The notes under the pieces are model-generated. The model searched no databases. It worked only from the letters and a program-made list of their open reading frames with translations, and was not told the DNA's origin. A program made the translations under genes and the position numbers. From Mesotoga prima MesG1.Ag.4.2 (GTDB lineage: Bacteria > Thermotogota > Thermotogae > Petrotogales > Kosmotogaceae), in the NCBI RefSeq assembly GCF_000147715.2, contig NC_017934.1:1860001-1924000 (forward strand): a stretch of DNA of 64,000 nt, written 5' to 3'. Positions 9,233 through 18,299 of the stretch are shown here, piece by piece (the first letter of the stretch is position 1; each line of letters opens with the position of its first letter).

Positions 9233-10461
9233 ACACAAATGCCGGCAATTTGCAGGCATTTTTCCTGTTTATTCATTAATAGGGACGAATGTACGGTTTT
9301 TCCTCACTGTACGGGAAAGTTTGGCAGAATTCCATAATTTCTAGATATGAGAAATGTGAGTAGTCTCGCTGGTTCTCTCGAGAGCAGTTTCAGGTTACCA
9401 ATTTCAGAGCGGGATGCTGTGGGCATTGACAAGAGACTGACAGCGATGTGTTCAGAAGCTTGCGGCGGACTATATACCTATGTTTTCACTCTCCATATCG
9501 AAAAGCATCAGTGCCATGCAACCTTGTGGCCCAATATTTAGCCTGTGAACCAATAATACAAAAAAACTCACTCATCATATTGTCCCTTGCCCTCGTGACT
9601 CCATTTTCTGCATTCAGTCAACCTAGGGATCAGGATACCAGGAGATAGACTCTTGTTGTTGAGGTCTCCCTGGTCCTCCGTGACCGCAGGCCCATCCTTC
9701 GAGCAGAGCCGCGCGACTCTGATGAAAACCACGTTGTTTGTCAACGGTCTACCGTCCTCCGAGAGGATCAAAACAAGATCCCGAAACAAGTTCGGGATGA
9801 CATTGTGAGGGGCTTCTTGAAGCCGCTGCTCGGATAATTTTTTTCAGTTGCAGTGAGCCCCTGAATTGATTGCCGGTTCTGTTCACGAGACCCCATACCC
9901 TGTAATCGATACCCCGTGCTCAACGTATCTGAACCTGTTTCAGCATCGATGGTCGTCCCAGCGAGCAGCGTCTCTTAGCGAGCGACAAGCGTCTCTCTTC
10001 AACTATGACCTGCTTAACGGACAGTTTTTGATTAAAATGTCCAGTATATAAAACACAATTTCATATTGTCGCTCTAGAGATCTTTTGATGAGGAATGTAA
10101 AGCTGTATTCTTCGCTCAGGATTTTTCCCTCTCGCATCCGGCTCTCCTTACCTCCAATTCTCGCTCTTGCTCATGGTCAAATCAGAAGCTAAGGAATTGA
10201 TTATAGGCTCTTACTGAACAAGGTTGCGCTTGGAATTGACAACTGTTCCGGTTCACTTGGTCTGGCCGAACTAAACATCCCAGCGACACTGAGGAATACG
10301 ACCCTTTCATGCAGCATTCTGAAAATGAAAGGGTGAGATTCTTTCAGCTGGTACACGTTCGAAAACTACTCTTAATAGAGAACACAGTGTAATGGTCTAT
10401 ATGCCGCATAAAAGCTTAATTGCAGCAAAAGAAACGCTTCACGAAGAAAGTGTAGAATAAA
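9233..10461. other. Intergenic region with a type I repeat element
   Basis: No gene is supported. A small stem (AAATGCC/GGCATTT, about 9238-9260) lies near the left end. A module reading GTCAACGGTCTACCG precedes the type I element at 9776-9948. The remainder up to the GntR gene shows nothing I recognise. Confidence 0.5.
9776..9948 (+). repeat. Type I palindrome-bounded repeat element, copy 1
   Basis: Left end is the palindrome with ATCCCGAA/TTCGGGAT arms. Right end is a diverged inverted relative (CTGAACCTGTTTCAG). The internal sequence matches the copies at 23843, 50931, 51221 and 52889 and has almost the same length. Confidence 0.75.
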
Positions 10462-10477
10462 ACTGGTATAGACATAT
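10462..10477 (+). promoter_or_regulatory. Probable GntR/HutC operator upstream of the BtpA operon
   Basis: ACTGGTATAGACATAT resembles the dre-type sites (ACTGGTCTAGACCA and relatives) bound by HutC-subfamily GntR regulators. It lies 32 bp ahead of the GntR start, just after a possible TAGAAT -10 box at 10453. Binding is inferred by resemblance. Confidence 0.45.
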
Positions 10478-10508
10478 AGATATCTGTGTGTGAATGCGAG
10501 GTGTCAAC

Positions 10509-11225
10509 ATGATACCTATCTATCTTAAAATCAGAAACTACATGATCAAGCAGATCGAAAAAGGCATACTTATCCCCGGTGACAGAATTCCGTCTGAAAG
10601 GGAGCTTGTTGATCTCTTCAAGGTAAGTCGCATGACTGTTAGACACGCCATCGATCAGCTGGTTAACGATGGAATCCTTGTCAGAATGGTAGGCAAGGGT
10701 ACTTACGTAAGCAGTGAGAAGTTTGCAACCGAGCTAAATGTTTTGAGAAGCTTCTCAGAGGAAATAATCTCTACCGGGCATCGCCCCTCAGCCAAATTGA
10801 TACGGATCGAGAGAGGTCAGGCTGGAAACTCAGTCACTTCTCTTCTAAGGATTGACAGCAGTCATGAGGTGATGAGAGTTGAAAGACTGAGGTTGGTTGA
10901 CGATCTAGAAATGGCGATTACTGTTTCGTACTTTCCTTTGTCAAGAGCATTTCCGGTAGATGAGATAGACTTCAGCGCGACTTCGATCTACAACCAAATT
11001 GAGTCCCTAGGCCTTCGAATAGAAAAGGCTACCGAAACGGTTACAGCTGAAGCAGCCGACAAAAGGACTGCGAACTTTCTGCGTGTGAAAGACAAAGCCC
11101 CCCTCCTGAAAATAACTAGGCTCACATTTATTTCGAACAACGTACCTATTGAATACATGGAGGGATTGTTCAGGCCAGACAGATATTTTATATCCCAAGA
11201 ACTCTATAGACAGGAAGTGAGATGA
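10509..11225 (+). CDS. GntR-family regulator, HutC/UTRA type
   Basis: A 238-residue cytoplasmic regulator. The N-terminal winged helix (about 1-68) shows IPSERELVDLFKVSRMTVRHA and the wing GKGTYVS. A UTRA ligand-binding domain follows (about 85-235), with VMRVERLRLVDDLEM and the closing PIEYMEGLFRPDRYFI. I place the start at the ATG at 10509, preceded by GAGGTG at 5 nt; an in-frame ATG at 10494 has no ribosome site. The stop overlaps the first BtpA gene by 4 nt (ATGA). HutC-type proteins usually bind sugars, sugar phosphates or small metabolites, so it should sense the substrate of the operon it heads. Confidence 0.92.
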   Translation: MIPIYLKIRNYMIKQIEKGILIPGDRIPSERELVDLFKVSRMTVRHAIDQLVNDGILVRMVGKGTYVSSEKFATELNVLRSFSEEIISTGHRPSAKLIRIERGQAGNSVTSLLRIDSSHEVMRVERLRLVDDLEMAITVSYFPLSRAFPVDEIDFSATSIYNQIESLGLRIEKATETVTAEAADKRTANFLRVKDKAPLLKITRLTFISNNVPIEYMEGLFRPDRYFISQELYRQEVR

Positions 11226-12046
11226 TGAAGATGTTTGAAGAAATGTTTGGAAAGAAGCTCCCAATAATCGGTGTAGTTCATCTGCAGCCACTGCCAGGTG
11301 CGCCGAGATATGAAGGAATGTCTATGAAAGAGATTACCAGGCTCGCTGTTGAAGAAGCCAAAACCATGGTGGAGAATGGCGTGGACGGCCTGATAATCGA
11401 AAACTTCCGCGACATGATGTTCAAAAAGAGAGTCGGTCCCGAGACCGTTGCATCTATGACCTATGTTGCTTCGGAAGTAGTCGCTAATCTCTCTGTTCCA
11501 ATAGGGCTCTGCGTTCTCCAATCCGATGCGATTTCTGCTCTTGCGATCGCGAAAGCAGTTGGGGGCAAGTTTATCAGGGTACCTTACTACACGGAGACAT
11601 ACATAGTTGATGCTGGAATGATGGAGAGTATTGCAGCCGATGCACTGAGATTCAGAAAGATGATCGAAGCCAGAGACGTAAAGATATTTGCAGATGTACA
11701 CATCAAGCACGGCTATTCGCTTTCACGCAGACCCATTGAGGAATCGGCCGAAGATGCCTTTGAACGAGGACTTGCCGATGCCGTTATTGTCACGGGGAAA
11801 AAGACCGGCGGCAAGACCAAACCAGAGGATGTAAAGGCGGTAAGAGATTACCTTCCAAAGCTTCCACTTATTGTGGGAAGCGGGGTGACTCCAGAAAGTC
11901 TTTCCGAGTACTTCCCACAACTTGGCGATGCTGTAATTGTTGGAACGAGCCTTAAGAAAGACGGTAAGACTGAAAGCCCTGTGGACCCCGAGAGAGTCAG
12001 GCAGTTTGCAAATCATATGGAGAAGTGCAGAAAGGAGCTTGATTGA
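11222..12046 (+). CDS. BtpA/SgcQ-family protein, copy 1
   Basis: A 274-residue predicted TIM-barrel protein of the BtpA/SgcQ family. Family features seen are PIIGVVHLQPLPGAP near the N-terminus, ENGVDGLIIENFRD, the central FADVHIKHGYSL and a phosphate-site-like end (LIVGSGVTPES, AVIVGTSLKKDG). The family takes its name from a cyanobacterial photosystem I biogenesis factor, a role that cannot apply here. In other bacteria, members sit in sugar-utilisation loci such as sgc. The glycine-rich C-terminal strands suggest a phosphorylated ligand. A nearly equally long paralogue follows directly with a 1-nt overlap, and a PfkB kinase and BMP importer come next. The reaction is not known to me. Confidence 0.85.
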   Translation: MMKMFEEMFGKKLPIIGVVHLQPLPGAPRYEGMSMKEITRLAVEEAKTMVENGVDGLIIENFRDMMFKKRVGPETVASMTYVASEVVANLSVPIGLCVLQSDAISALAIAKAVGGKFIRVPYYTETYIVDAGMMESIAADALRFRKMIEARDVKIFADVHIKHGYSLSRRPIEESAEDAFERGLADAVIVTGKKTGGKTKPEDVKAVRDYLPKLPLIVGSGVTPESLSEYFPQLGDAVIVGTSLKKDGKTESPVDPERVRQFANHMEKCRKELD

Positions 12047-12864
12047 TGACCACAATAACTGAGTTCAACCAGTTGTTTGGTACTTCGAAACCAATAATTG
12101 GGATGATTCATCTAAAGCCATTACCAGGCTCACCAGTTTATGATGGGGAGGGTTTAAGAAAAGTAATAGATCATGCGCTGGACGAAGCGGGAAAGCTCAT
12201 TGAAGGCGGAGTAGATGGCGTTCAAGTCGAGAATTACAACGATCCGTCTTACTTCCCGGATGTTGCCGCCCCCGAGACTGTTTCCTCGCTCTCCATTGTT
12301 GCACACGAAGTTCACAAAGCTTTTCCGGATACGCCTATGGGCATCTGTCTTCTTGCCGATCCAATAGCATCCATTGCTGTAGCGCATTCCTCCGGCGCGA
12401 AATTCGTGAGAGCGACCGTGTTCACCGAAGCATCTGTAGATGTTTCGGGCTTAGCAATAAGAAGACCTCATGAAATTCTTAGATACCGCAAATTCCTCGA
12501 TCCTTCCATAAGGATCTTTGCAGACGTTCATATCAAACATTCCGCGCCTCTTGCGATGAGACCGATTGAAGAATCCGCCTACGATGCCGCATATTTCCTG
12601 GCGGATTCTGTAATCATTAGTGGAAAGCACACTGGATTTGAGACGCCTCTCGAAGATCTGAAAAAGGTGCGAGGCGTACTTCCAAATTACCCGATTATGG
12701 TGGGTTCAGGAATGAACAAGGTTAACGCTGGAAAGATCTTCGAAGTAGCTTCAGGAGCTTTTGTTGGTTCCACTTTCAAGGTCGACGGTGATTCTTACAA
12801 GTCAGTGGATTCCGAGAGAGTCAAGGAGTTCATGAAGGTCATCAAGGAGATAAGAAAGCGATGA
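12046..12864 (+). CDS. BtpA/SgcQ-family protein, copy 2
   Basis: A 272-residue paralogue of the preceding gene, with matching blocks: PIIGMIHLKPLPGSP, GGVDGVQVENYND, FADVHIKHSAPL and PIMVGSGMNK. It differs around the segment after ENYND, where copy 1 has a charged stretch and this one has SYFPDVAAPETV. Distinct substrates or a heteromeric complex are both possible. The ATG overlaps the previous stop as TGATG, with AGGAG upstream; the TTG one codon earlier is less likely. The stop overlaps the kinase start by 4 nt. Two different BtpA proteins in one operon is notable. Function remains unknown. Confidence 0.85.
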   Translation: MTTITEFNQLFGTSKPIIGMIHLKPLPGSPVYDGEGLRKVIDHALDEAGKLIEGGVDGVQVENYNDPSYFPDVAAPETVSSLSIVAHEVHKAFPDTPMGICLLADPIASIAVAHSSGAKFVRATVFTEASVDVSGLAIRRPHEILRYRKFLDPSIRIFADVHIKHSAPLAMRPIEESAYDAAYFLADSVIISGKHTGFETPLEDLKKVRGVLPNYPIMVGSGMNKVNAGKIFEVASGAFVGSTFKVDGDSYKSVDSERVKEFMKVIKEIRKR

Positions 12865-13820
12865 GCAGATCCGTTCTTGTTCTGGGTGATGTAAACGTAG
12901 ATATAATCGGGAAGTTTGATGGGTTTCCCACACCGGGTAGCTGTGCCTACAGCGAGAAACCGGCTTTGCGACCCGGTGGCTCAGGACTGAACACTTATGT
13001 TGGATTGAGAAAGCTTGGGATCGATGCTGATTTTTTCACTATGATAGGAGAGGACATTTTTGGCGATTTCATAAAGGCCGAACTTTTGACACTTGGAATT
13101 GAATTCTCTCCTAAAATCTCGGAGTCGTATTCAACCGGTGTAGTGTTTTCTCTCTCTACAAACAACGAGCGGACCTTCTTCTCATTCAGAAGAGGTGCGG
13201 CCGATGTACATATAACTTACGAAGATCTTTCGGGAACCTCTCTGGATTCAGGTATATTGTATCTTACGGGTGTGTCTGTTGTAGAAGGTGAGGAGACTTT
13301 CGAGACATTTCTTAGAGTTGTTGAGGAAACCAAGTCTTCCGGCACGAAGATCTTCTTCGATCCCAACATAAGAAAGACCGATTTGGTTTCGATTTCGAGA
13401 ATAGAAAAGATAATTCCTTTCGTGGATGTCTTCCTTCCCGCTCAAGATGAGTTGAAAGCTCTATTTTCAAAGTCTGACAAGTTCAGGTTTTGCTCGGACT
13501 TGCTTTCAACTGGTATTTCTGACATCTGGATAAAGAGAGGAGCAAATGGTTGTTCTCTCTTTTCGAAGGATAGCTGTTTTGACTTTCCCGCTCCAAGAGT
13601 AACGGCTCTTGAATGCACGGGAGCAGGTGATGCCTTCAACGCAGCCGTTATCTGGGGTTATGTCAACAATCTTGAAGAGAAGGAGATTGGCATTTACGGA
13701 AATATTTACGCAGGGATCAGCACAGAAAGAATCGGTGCTGCTACATCTTATCCCTATAGAAAAGAGATGTTAGAAAGCAAGCACTATAAATCTATCAAAA
13801 CGGGGGTGAAAGTATCATGA
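12861..13820 (+). CDS. PfkB-family carbohydrate/nucleoside kinase
   Basis: A 319-residue ribokinase-superfamily kinase. The N-terminal signature is LGDVNVDIIGKF and the substrate-binding glycine motif is RPGGSGLNTYVGLRKLG. The C-terminal PfkB motif TGAGDAFNAA holds the catalytic aspartate. These enzymes phosphorylate the sugar hydroxyl of pentoses, hexoses or nucleosides with ATP. Its position between the BtpA pair and a BMP-type importer makes an imported nucleoside or pentose the most likely substrate. It overlaps its neighbours by 4 nt on each side, so the module is translationally coupled. Exact substrate specificity cannot be assigned. Confidence 0.9.
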   Translation: MSRSVLVLGDVNVDIIGKFDGFPTPGSCAYSEKPALRPGGSGLNTYVGLRKLGIDADFFTMIGEDIFGDFIKAELLTLGIEFSPKISESYSTGVVFSLSTNNERTFFSFRRGAADVHITYEDLSGTSLDSGILYLTGVSVVEGEETFETFLRVVEETKSSGTKIFFDPNIRKTDLVSISRIEKIIPFVDVFLPAQDELKALFSKSDKFRFCSDLLSTGISDIWIKRGANGCSLFSKDSCFDFPAPRVTALECTGAGDAFNAAVIWGYVNNLEEKEIGIYGNIYAGISTERIGAATSYPYRKEMLESKHYKSIKTGVKVS

Positions 13821-14803
13821 AACGAATGATTCTCGTTCTATTTCTACTGGGGATCGTTGCAACGGGTTTCGGCGCATTGAAGGTGGCCATTGTTGCAGGA
13901 GACGCAATCGGAGACCGTGGATTTACGGACATGGCTTACATTGGCATTCAAGAAGCAGAAAAGCAGTTCGATATTGAATACAAAGTATTCGAGTGCCATG
14001 TCGACCCTTCGAAGTATTTTGATTCTTTGAGAGCGGCAGCTATGAACTACGATCTAATCTTCGTAGATCCTGGCTACTTCTTTGACAAGGAGCTCGCGGA
14101 GGTAAGCGCAATGTTCCTGTCGAAGACCTTTGTCTATATCGACGGCGCATCGGATCTTCCAAACGTCGTTTCAGTTCCTTTCAAGCAGAATGAAGGAGCT
14201 TTCCTCGCTGGATGCCTTGCTGCGCTATTGACTGACAAGACTGAACTGTGCAAGATCAATTCCGAGAAGATAGTTGGATTTGTCGGCGGTTTCGATATGC
14301 CCGTAATCAGGGACTATCAGGTCGGTTACGAACATGGTGTCAGATATGTCGATCCAGAAGTCAAGGTCATTGCGAGATATGCCGGAGATCATTACGATCC
14401 AGCCCTTGGAAAAGAGACGGCCTATTCAGTATCTAAAGAAGGAGCCGATGTGATTTTCCAGGCCGCGGGCCCCACGGGTCTCGGAATTCTCGAGGCAGCT
14501 AAGGACTATGGCTTCTTTGCAATTGGCGTTGATACGGATCAGGGCTATCTTCAGCCAGGTTTCATAGTGTCTAGTATGATGAAAAAAGTTGACGTCGCAG
14601 TTCTGGATATCGTTAGAATGCAGGTTGAGAATAAGCTTGAAAAGGGTTCCCTCCATGTCTACGGTATTGCTAATGGCGGAGTGGGACTCGCGTATAACGA
14701 ATTCATGATGGATACAGTACCAGCGTCAGTCTACATAGAAATCAGAGAGATTCAGGAGAAGATCGCGAACGGAGAAATCGTAGTAGACTCATATCTCAAC
14801 TGA
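13817..14803 (+). CDS. BMP-family (PnrA-like) ABC importer binding protein
   Basis: A 328-residue basic membrane protein family binding protein. Residues 1-19 form a signal peptide (LVLFLLGIVATGFG); no lipobox cysteine is evident. Family landmarks are KVAIVAGDAIGDRGFTDMAY, the GAFLAGCLAALLT segment, VGFVGGFDMPVIRDYQVGYE and the C-terminal FAIGVDTDQGYL. Characterised members (PnrA, BmpA) bind nucleosides; others bind related compounds. Start overlaps the kinase stop by 4 nt. A strong hairpin follows its stop, then the ATPase and two permeases complete the importer. Confidence 0.92.
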   Translation: MKRMILVLFLLGIVATGFGALKVAIVAGDAIGDRGFTDMAYIGIQEAEKQFDIEYKVFECHVDPSKYFDSLRAAAMNYDLIFVDPGYFFDKELAEVSAMFLSKTFVYIDGASDLPNVVSVPFKQNEGAFLAGCLAALLTDKTELCKINSEKIVGFVGGFDMPVIRDYQVGYEHGVRYVDPEVKVIARYAGDHYDPALGKETAYSVSKEGADVIFQAAGPTGLGILEAAKDYGFFAIGVDTDQGYLQPGFIVSSMMKKVDVAVLDIVRMQVENKLEKGSLHVYGIANGGVGLAYNEFMMDTVPASVYIEIREIQEKIANGEIVVDSYLN

Positions 14804-14811
14804 TGTTTTTT

Positions 14812-14831
14812 GGAGCCCCTCCGGGGGCTCC
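14812..14831 (+). promoter_or_regulatory. Intercistronic hairpin after the BMP binding-protein gene
   Basis: GGAGCCCC pairs with GGGGCTCC over a 4-nt loop, 9 nt after the stop codon and about 20 nt before the ATPase start. It is followed by GTCTTCAAT, not a true T tract. It probably limits downstream expression or stabilises the upstream message. Confidence 0.75.
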
Positions 14832-14850
14832 GTCTTCAATATCTCGGGGG

Positions 14851-16386
14851 GTGTTACCAATTCTTGTCTGCAATAAAGTCTCGAAGACATACCCAAATGG
14901 CCTGGAAGCACTCAAAGAAGTGAGTTTCGATGTAAAAAGAGGCGAGATTCACGCGATCGTGGGAGAGAATGGCGCTGGAAAGTCGACTCTGATGAACATT
15001 CTATTTGGAATGTTCAAACCGACTTCGGGAGAAATAACGTTCAAGGACAAGCAGTTCTCGCCAAAACATCCCTCGGAAGCGATAGGCCTTGGCATAGGAA
15101 TGGTACACCAGCACTTCAAGCTCGTGCAGAGCATAACGGTTGCCGAGAATGTAGTGCTTGGTATGGAGAAACGCTTTCAGAACAGAATTGGAAAGATCAA
15201 CAACGCCGAGATGAACAGTTCGGTTTCTTCGTTGATTGAGAGGCTTAGAATGTCGATCTCTCCGGATGACAGAATACAGGACTTACCGATAAGTAAGAAG
15301 CAGCAGGTTGAGATTCTTAAGGTTCTCTATAGAGATACGGATTTCGTTATTCTTGATGAACCAACCGCAGTGCTAGCCCCGAACGAGGTGGATGACTTTC
15401 TTGAATTTGTGACTGGAATTAGGGACATGGGTAAGACGGTGGTTTTCATCTCTCATAGACTGGGAGAGGTCTTCGCTATTGCTGACCGAATAACGATTTT
15501 GAGAAGGGGCAAGGTCGTAGGTACTTTTGACAAGAAGGACGTGAACAGAGAGAGTGTGGCAAACATGATGATCGGAACAGCCAGTGATCTCTATGAACGA
15601 CCAGAAAACTTCGTGAGAGATGAAATCGTTTTGTCTGTGAAGCAGATTTCCGACGCATCGGGAATACTAAAGAATTTGAGCTTTGACCTCCACGAAGGGG
15701 AGGTCCTAGGTTTCGCAGGAGTTGGAGGAAATGGTCAGGAGGAGCTCTTTGAGGTGCTTGCAGGAAATCTGATGTTGTCCTCGGGAGAAATCTTACTAAA
15801 GGGATCTTCGATCGAATCACTAAATACGCTCGAAAGAAGAAAAGCAGGACTTGCCTATATCACCGACGATCGAATGAAGAAGGGGCTAGCGCCTGACAGA
15901 AGTATAGTCGAGAACAGCATTGCGGGCCACCATAAATCTGGAAGATTTGGGAAACTGGCGATAAATAGCTCGAAGGCAAACGCGTTCACCGAGTCAATCA
16001 TTGCCGATTACGACGTTAGAACAGGTAAGAATATTCGAACCCCTGTGAGGGCTTTGTCGGGGGGCAACATGCAGAAACTTCTCGTCGGACGCGAAATCGC
16101 ATATGATCCTGCCGTTCTTATTGCTTCTCAGCCCACAGCAGGAGTCGATGTGGCAGCGAGAAAGCTCATCCACGATTCGTTCAGGAGACTTTCAAAGAGT
16201 GGTTCCGGTATTATCTTGATCAGCGGTGATCTCGAGGAGATAATGGATCTTGCGAATAGAATTATTGTGTTATACCGCGGTAGAGCCGTTGCGGAGCTGG
16301 CATACCCTCATTACGATACGACGGAGATCAGTTATTACATGACGGGGATAAGGGGGTCGCAGAATGCAAGCTGCACGAACTCTTAG
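14851..16386 (+). CDS. BMP-type ABC importer, double ATPase
   Basis: A 511-residue ATPase with two fused nucleotide-binding domains. The first has Walker A GENGAGKST, a Q-loop at GMVHQHFKL and Walker B FVILDEPTAVL. The second is degenerate: FAGVGGNGQEEL at its Walker A position, then the signature LSGGNMQKLLVGREI and an altered Walker B (VLIASQPTAGVDV), as is usual for the RbsA/YufO group. I use the GTG at 14851 behind a G-rich ribosome site; the longer frame from 14803 would run through the hairpin. It energises the permeases at 16364-18299. Its 3' end overlaps the first permease by 23 nt. Confidence 0.92.
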   Translation: MLPILVCNKVSKTYPNGLEALKEVSFDVKRGEIHAIVGENGAGKSTLMNILFGMFKPTSGEITFKDKQFSPKHPSEAIGLGIGMVHQHFKLVQSITVAENVVLGMEKRFQNRIGKINNAEMNSSVSSLIERLRMSISPDDRIQDLPISKKQQVEILKVLYRDTDFVILDEPTAVLAPNEVDDFLEFVTGIRDMGKTVVFISHRLGEVFAIADRITILRRGKVVGTFDKKDVNRESVANMMIGTASDLYERPENFVRDEIVLSVKQISDASGILKNLSFDLHEGEVLGFAGVGGNGQEELFEVLAGNLMLSSGEILLKGSSIESLNTLERRKAGLAYITDDRMKKGLAPDRSIVENSIAGHHKSGRFGKLAINSSKANAFTESIIADYDVRTGKNIRTPVRALSGGNMQKLLVGREIAYDPAVLIASQPTAGVDVAARKLIHDSFRRLSKSGSGIILISGDLEEIMDLANRIIVLYRGRAVAELAYPHYDTTEISYYMTGIRGSQNASCTNS

Positions 16387-17398
16387 TCTAAGAAAGCTCC
16401 TTCTCTCGCTTCTTCTCGTAGTTTGTATCTTATCGGTTTGGGCACTGATTATATGGTTTGGCGGAGAGTCACCTTTCAAAGGATTCAGCTTTATTATTGA
16501 AGGTTCACTAGGCAACCACTATCAGCTTTTGTCTACTTTAAACAAAATGGTTCCATTGATTTTAGCCGCAGCCGCCGTTGCCGTTCCTGCATGGACCGGA
16601 ATGTGGAACATCGGTGGAGAGGGTCAGTTATTGTTGGGAGCATTCGGGGCTGCTCTAGTCGGTTTTTCTATAGATTTCGGAGCGGGTATCGTGAACATTG
16701 TCGTGGCCCTTTTGGTATCTGCTGCATTTGGTATGGCCTGGGCTGCGTGGCCTGCGATATTCAAGATCAAGTTGAGAATGGATGAGGTAGTTACTACTCT
16801 GATGGGGAACTACATCGCCGCTCAGTTGATAGCCTATTTGATCAACAAACCATTTAGAGACCCTCGATCACCTCTTGCCCAGACTCCCTATATAAAGTCG
16901 AATTATGTCATTCCATATTTGTTCGAAGGGTCACAGTTTTCCGCGACTTTTTTTATTGCTATAGGGATAGTTTTGGTTCTATTCGTATTCAGGAAGAAGT
17001 TCATCATGGGATATGAATTTGAAATCACTGGAAGCAACTCGGTTTTTGCAGAGTTGAGTGGAGTTAAGGTCAAGAAGATAAAGCTTCTGTCGATGCTCAT
17101 TGGAGGTGCTTTGGCAGGTCTAGCCGGTGGTCTTCTGGTCCTGGGAATGACACAAAGGGTTATGCAAAGTTTTCCACCGGGATACGGATTTACTGGTCTC
17201 CTGATTTGTCTACTTGCATTCAATGATCCACTGATCATTATTGGGATTGCCTTTCTCTTCTCTGTACTTCAAACCGGAAGTGTGAATCTACAGTTGTTCT
17301 CGTCGGTTCCGGCTGAGATTAGCGGTGTTCTTCAAGCGGTTATGGTTTTATTTGTAGCTGCATTCAAGACCTTCATTGTTGGACGGGGGGATAATTAG
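16364..17398 (+). CDS. BMP-type ABC importer permease 1
   Basis: A 344-residue integral membrane protein of the branched-chain/ribose permease superfamily, YufP/NupP-like. About nine hydrophobic segments are visible, beginning at residues 10-30. The motif WTGMWNIGGEGQLLLGAFGA and the cytoplasmic loop region EFEITGSNSVFAELSGVKV are typical. It forms the pore with the following permease. It overlaps the ATPase gene by 23 nt, showing tight coupling. Confidence 0.92.
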   Translation: MQAARTLSLRKLLLSLLLVVCILSVWALIIWFGGESPFKGFSFIIEGSLGNHYQLLSTLNKMVPLILAAAAVAVPAWTGMWNIGGEGQLLLGAFGAALVGFSIDFGAGIVNIVVALLVSAAFGMAWAAWPAIFKIKLRMDEVVTTLMGNYIAAQLIAYLINKPFRDPRSPLAQTPYIKSNYVIPYLFEGSQFSATFFIAIGIVLVLFVFRKKFIMGYEFEITGSNSVFAELSGVKVKKIKLLSMLIGGALAGLAGGLLVLGMTQRVMQSFPPGYGFTGLLICLLAFNDPLIIIGIAFLFSVLQTGSVNLQLFSSVPAEISGVLQAVMVLFVAAFKTFIVGRGDN

Positions 17399-17399
17399 A

Positions 17400-18299
17400 A
17401 TGGACATGGAATTGATCACTACACTATTTCGAACATCAATCCGAATGGCGACTCCAATTCTGCTTGCATCGTTAGGAGGGGCACTAACTTATCATGCAGG
17501 TATAATCAACGTGGCTATGGAAGGACTCATGCTGATTAGCGCCTTCTTCTCCGTAGTGTTTTCATATCTTACAGGGAATGCTTTTTACGGCATAATTGCC
17601 GGAATGATGGCTTCCATTCTAATATCATTGCTGTACTCAGTTTTTGTAAGTTTCTTGAAAGCAAACAACTTCGCAATCGGTTTTGCAATAAACATATTGG
17701 TGAGTTCACTCACTTTATTCCTTATGAGAATCATGTTTAAGGGAGAAAATGCATTCAACTCTCCAGATATAGCGCCAATTCCTGAACTCAAACTCATAAC
17801 TGGAAACTACTTTCTAGACAACTACATTCTGAATTTCAGTATACTCACTTATCTTTCAATTCTGATTGCTTTTGTCTTGGCATTCATAGTCTACAAGACC
17901 TCCTTTGGGCTCAGGCTTAGGGTTTGTGGAGAGATGCCTCAGGCCCTTACAACAGCAGGTGTGAAGGTGGGGTTTGTTCAACTGTGTTCCAGCGTTTTGT
18001 GTGGAGCTCTCTGTGGACTTGCGGGGGCACAGCTTTCGCTATACAACGTAAGGATGTTCTCCCGCGAGATGACGGGCGGGAGAGGTTTTGTAGCACTTGC
18101 CGCGATTCTAATTTCGGGGGGAAAACCGAAGAGGATACTTGTCATCTCTCTGCTCTTTGGTGTTTTCGATGCTCTTTCTGTCAAGCTGCAAGGCGAGAAG
18201 GTCGCGCCTCAGTTCGCTCTAATGCTGCCTTATGTGATGAGTGTAGTCGTTCTGCTGTTGTTTCATCTGAAGTCCAGAAAGGGACTGAAGAACGCCTGA
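17400..18299 (+). CDS. BMP-type ABC importer permease 2
   Basis: A 299-residue membrane permease, YufQ/NupQ-like. It has the characteristic GGALTYHAGIINVAMEG near residue 25 and the coupling-loop segment GLRLRVCGEMPQALTTAGVKV. I start it at the ATG at 17400, one base after the preceding stop, with GGGGGG upstream; an in-frame ATG at 17376 lies inside the previous gene. It is the last gene of the operon. Confidence 0.92.
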   Translation: MDMELITTLFRTSIRMATPILLASLGGALTYHAGIINVAMEGLMLISAFFSVVFSYLTGNAFYGIIAGMMASILISLLYSVFVSFLKANNFAIGFAINILVSSLTLFLMRIMFKGENAFNSPDIAPIPELKLITGNYFLDNYILNFSILTYLSILIAFVLAFIVYKTSFGLRLRVCGEMPQALTTAGVKVGFVQLCSSVLCGALCGLAGAQLSLYNVRMFSREMTGGRGFVALAAILISGGKPKRILVISLLFGVFDALSVKLQGEKVAPQFALMLPYVMSVVVLLLFHLKSRKGLKNA

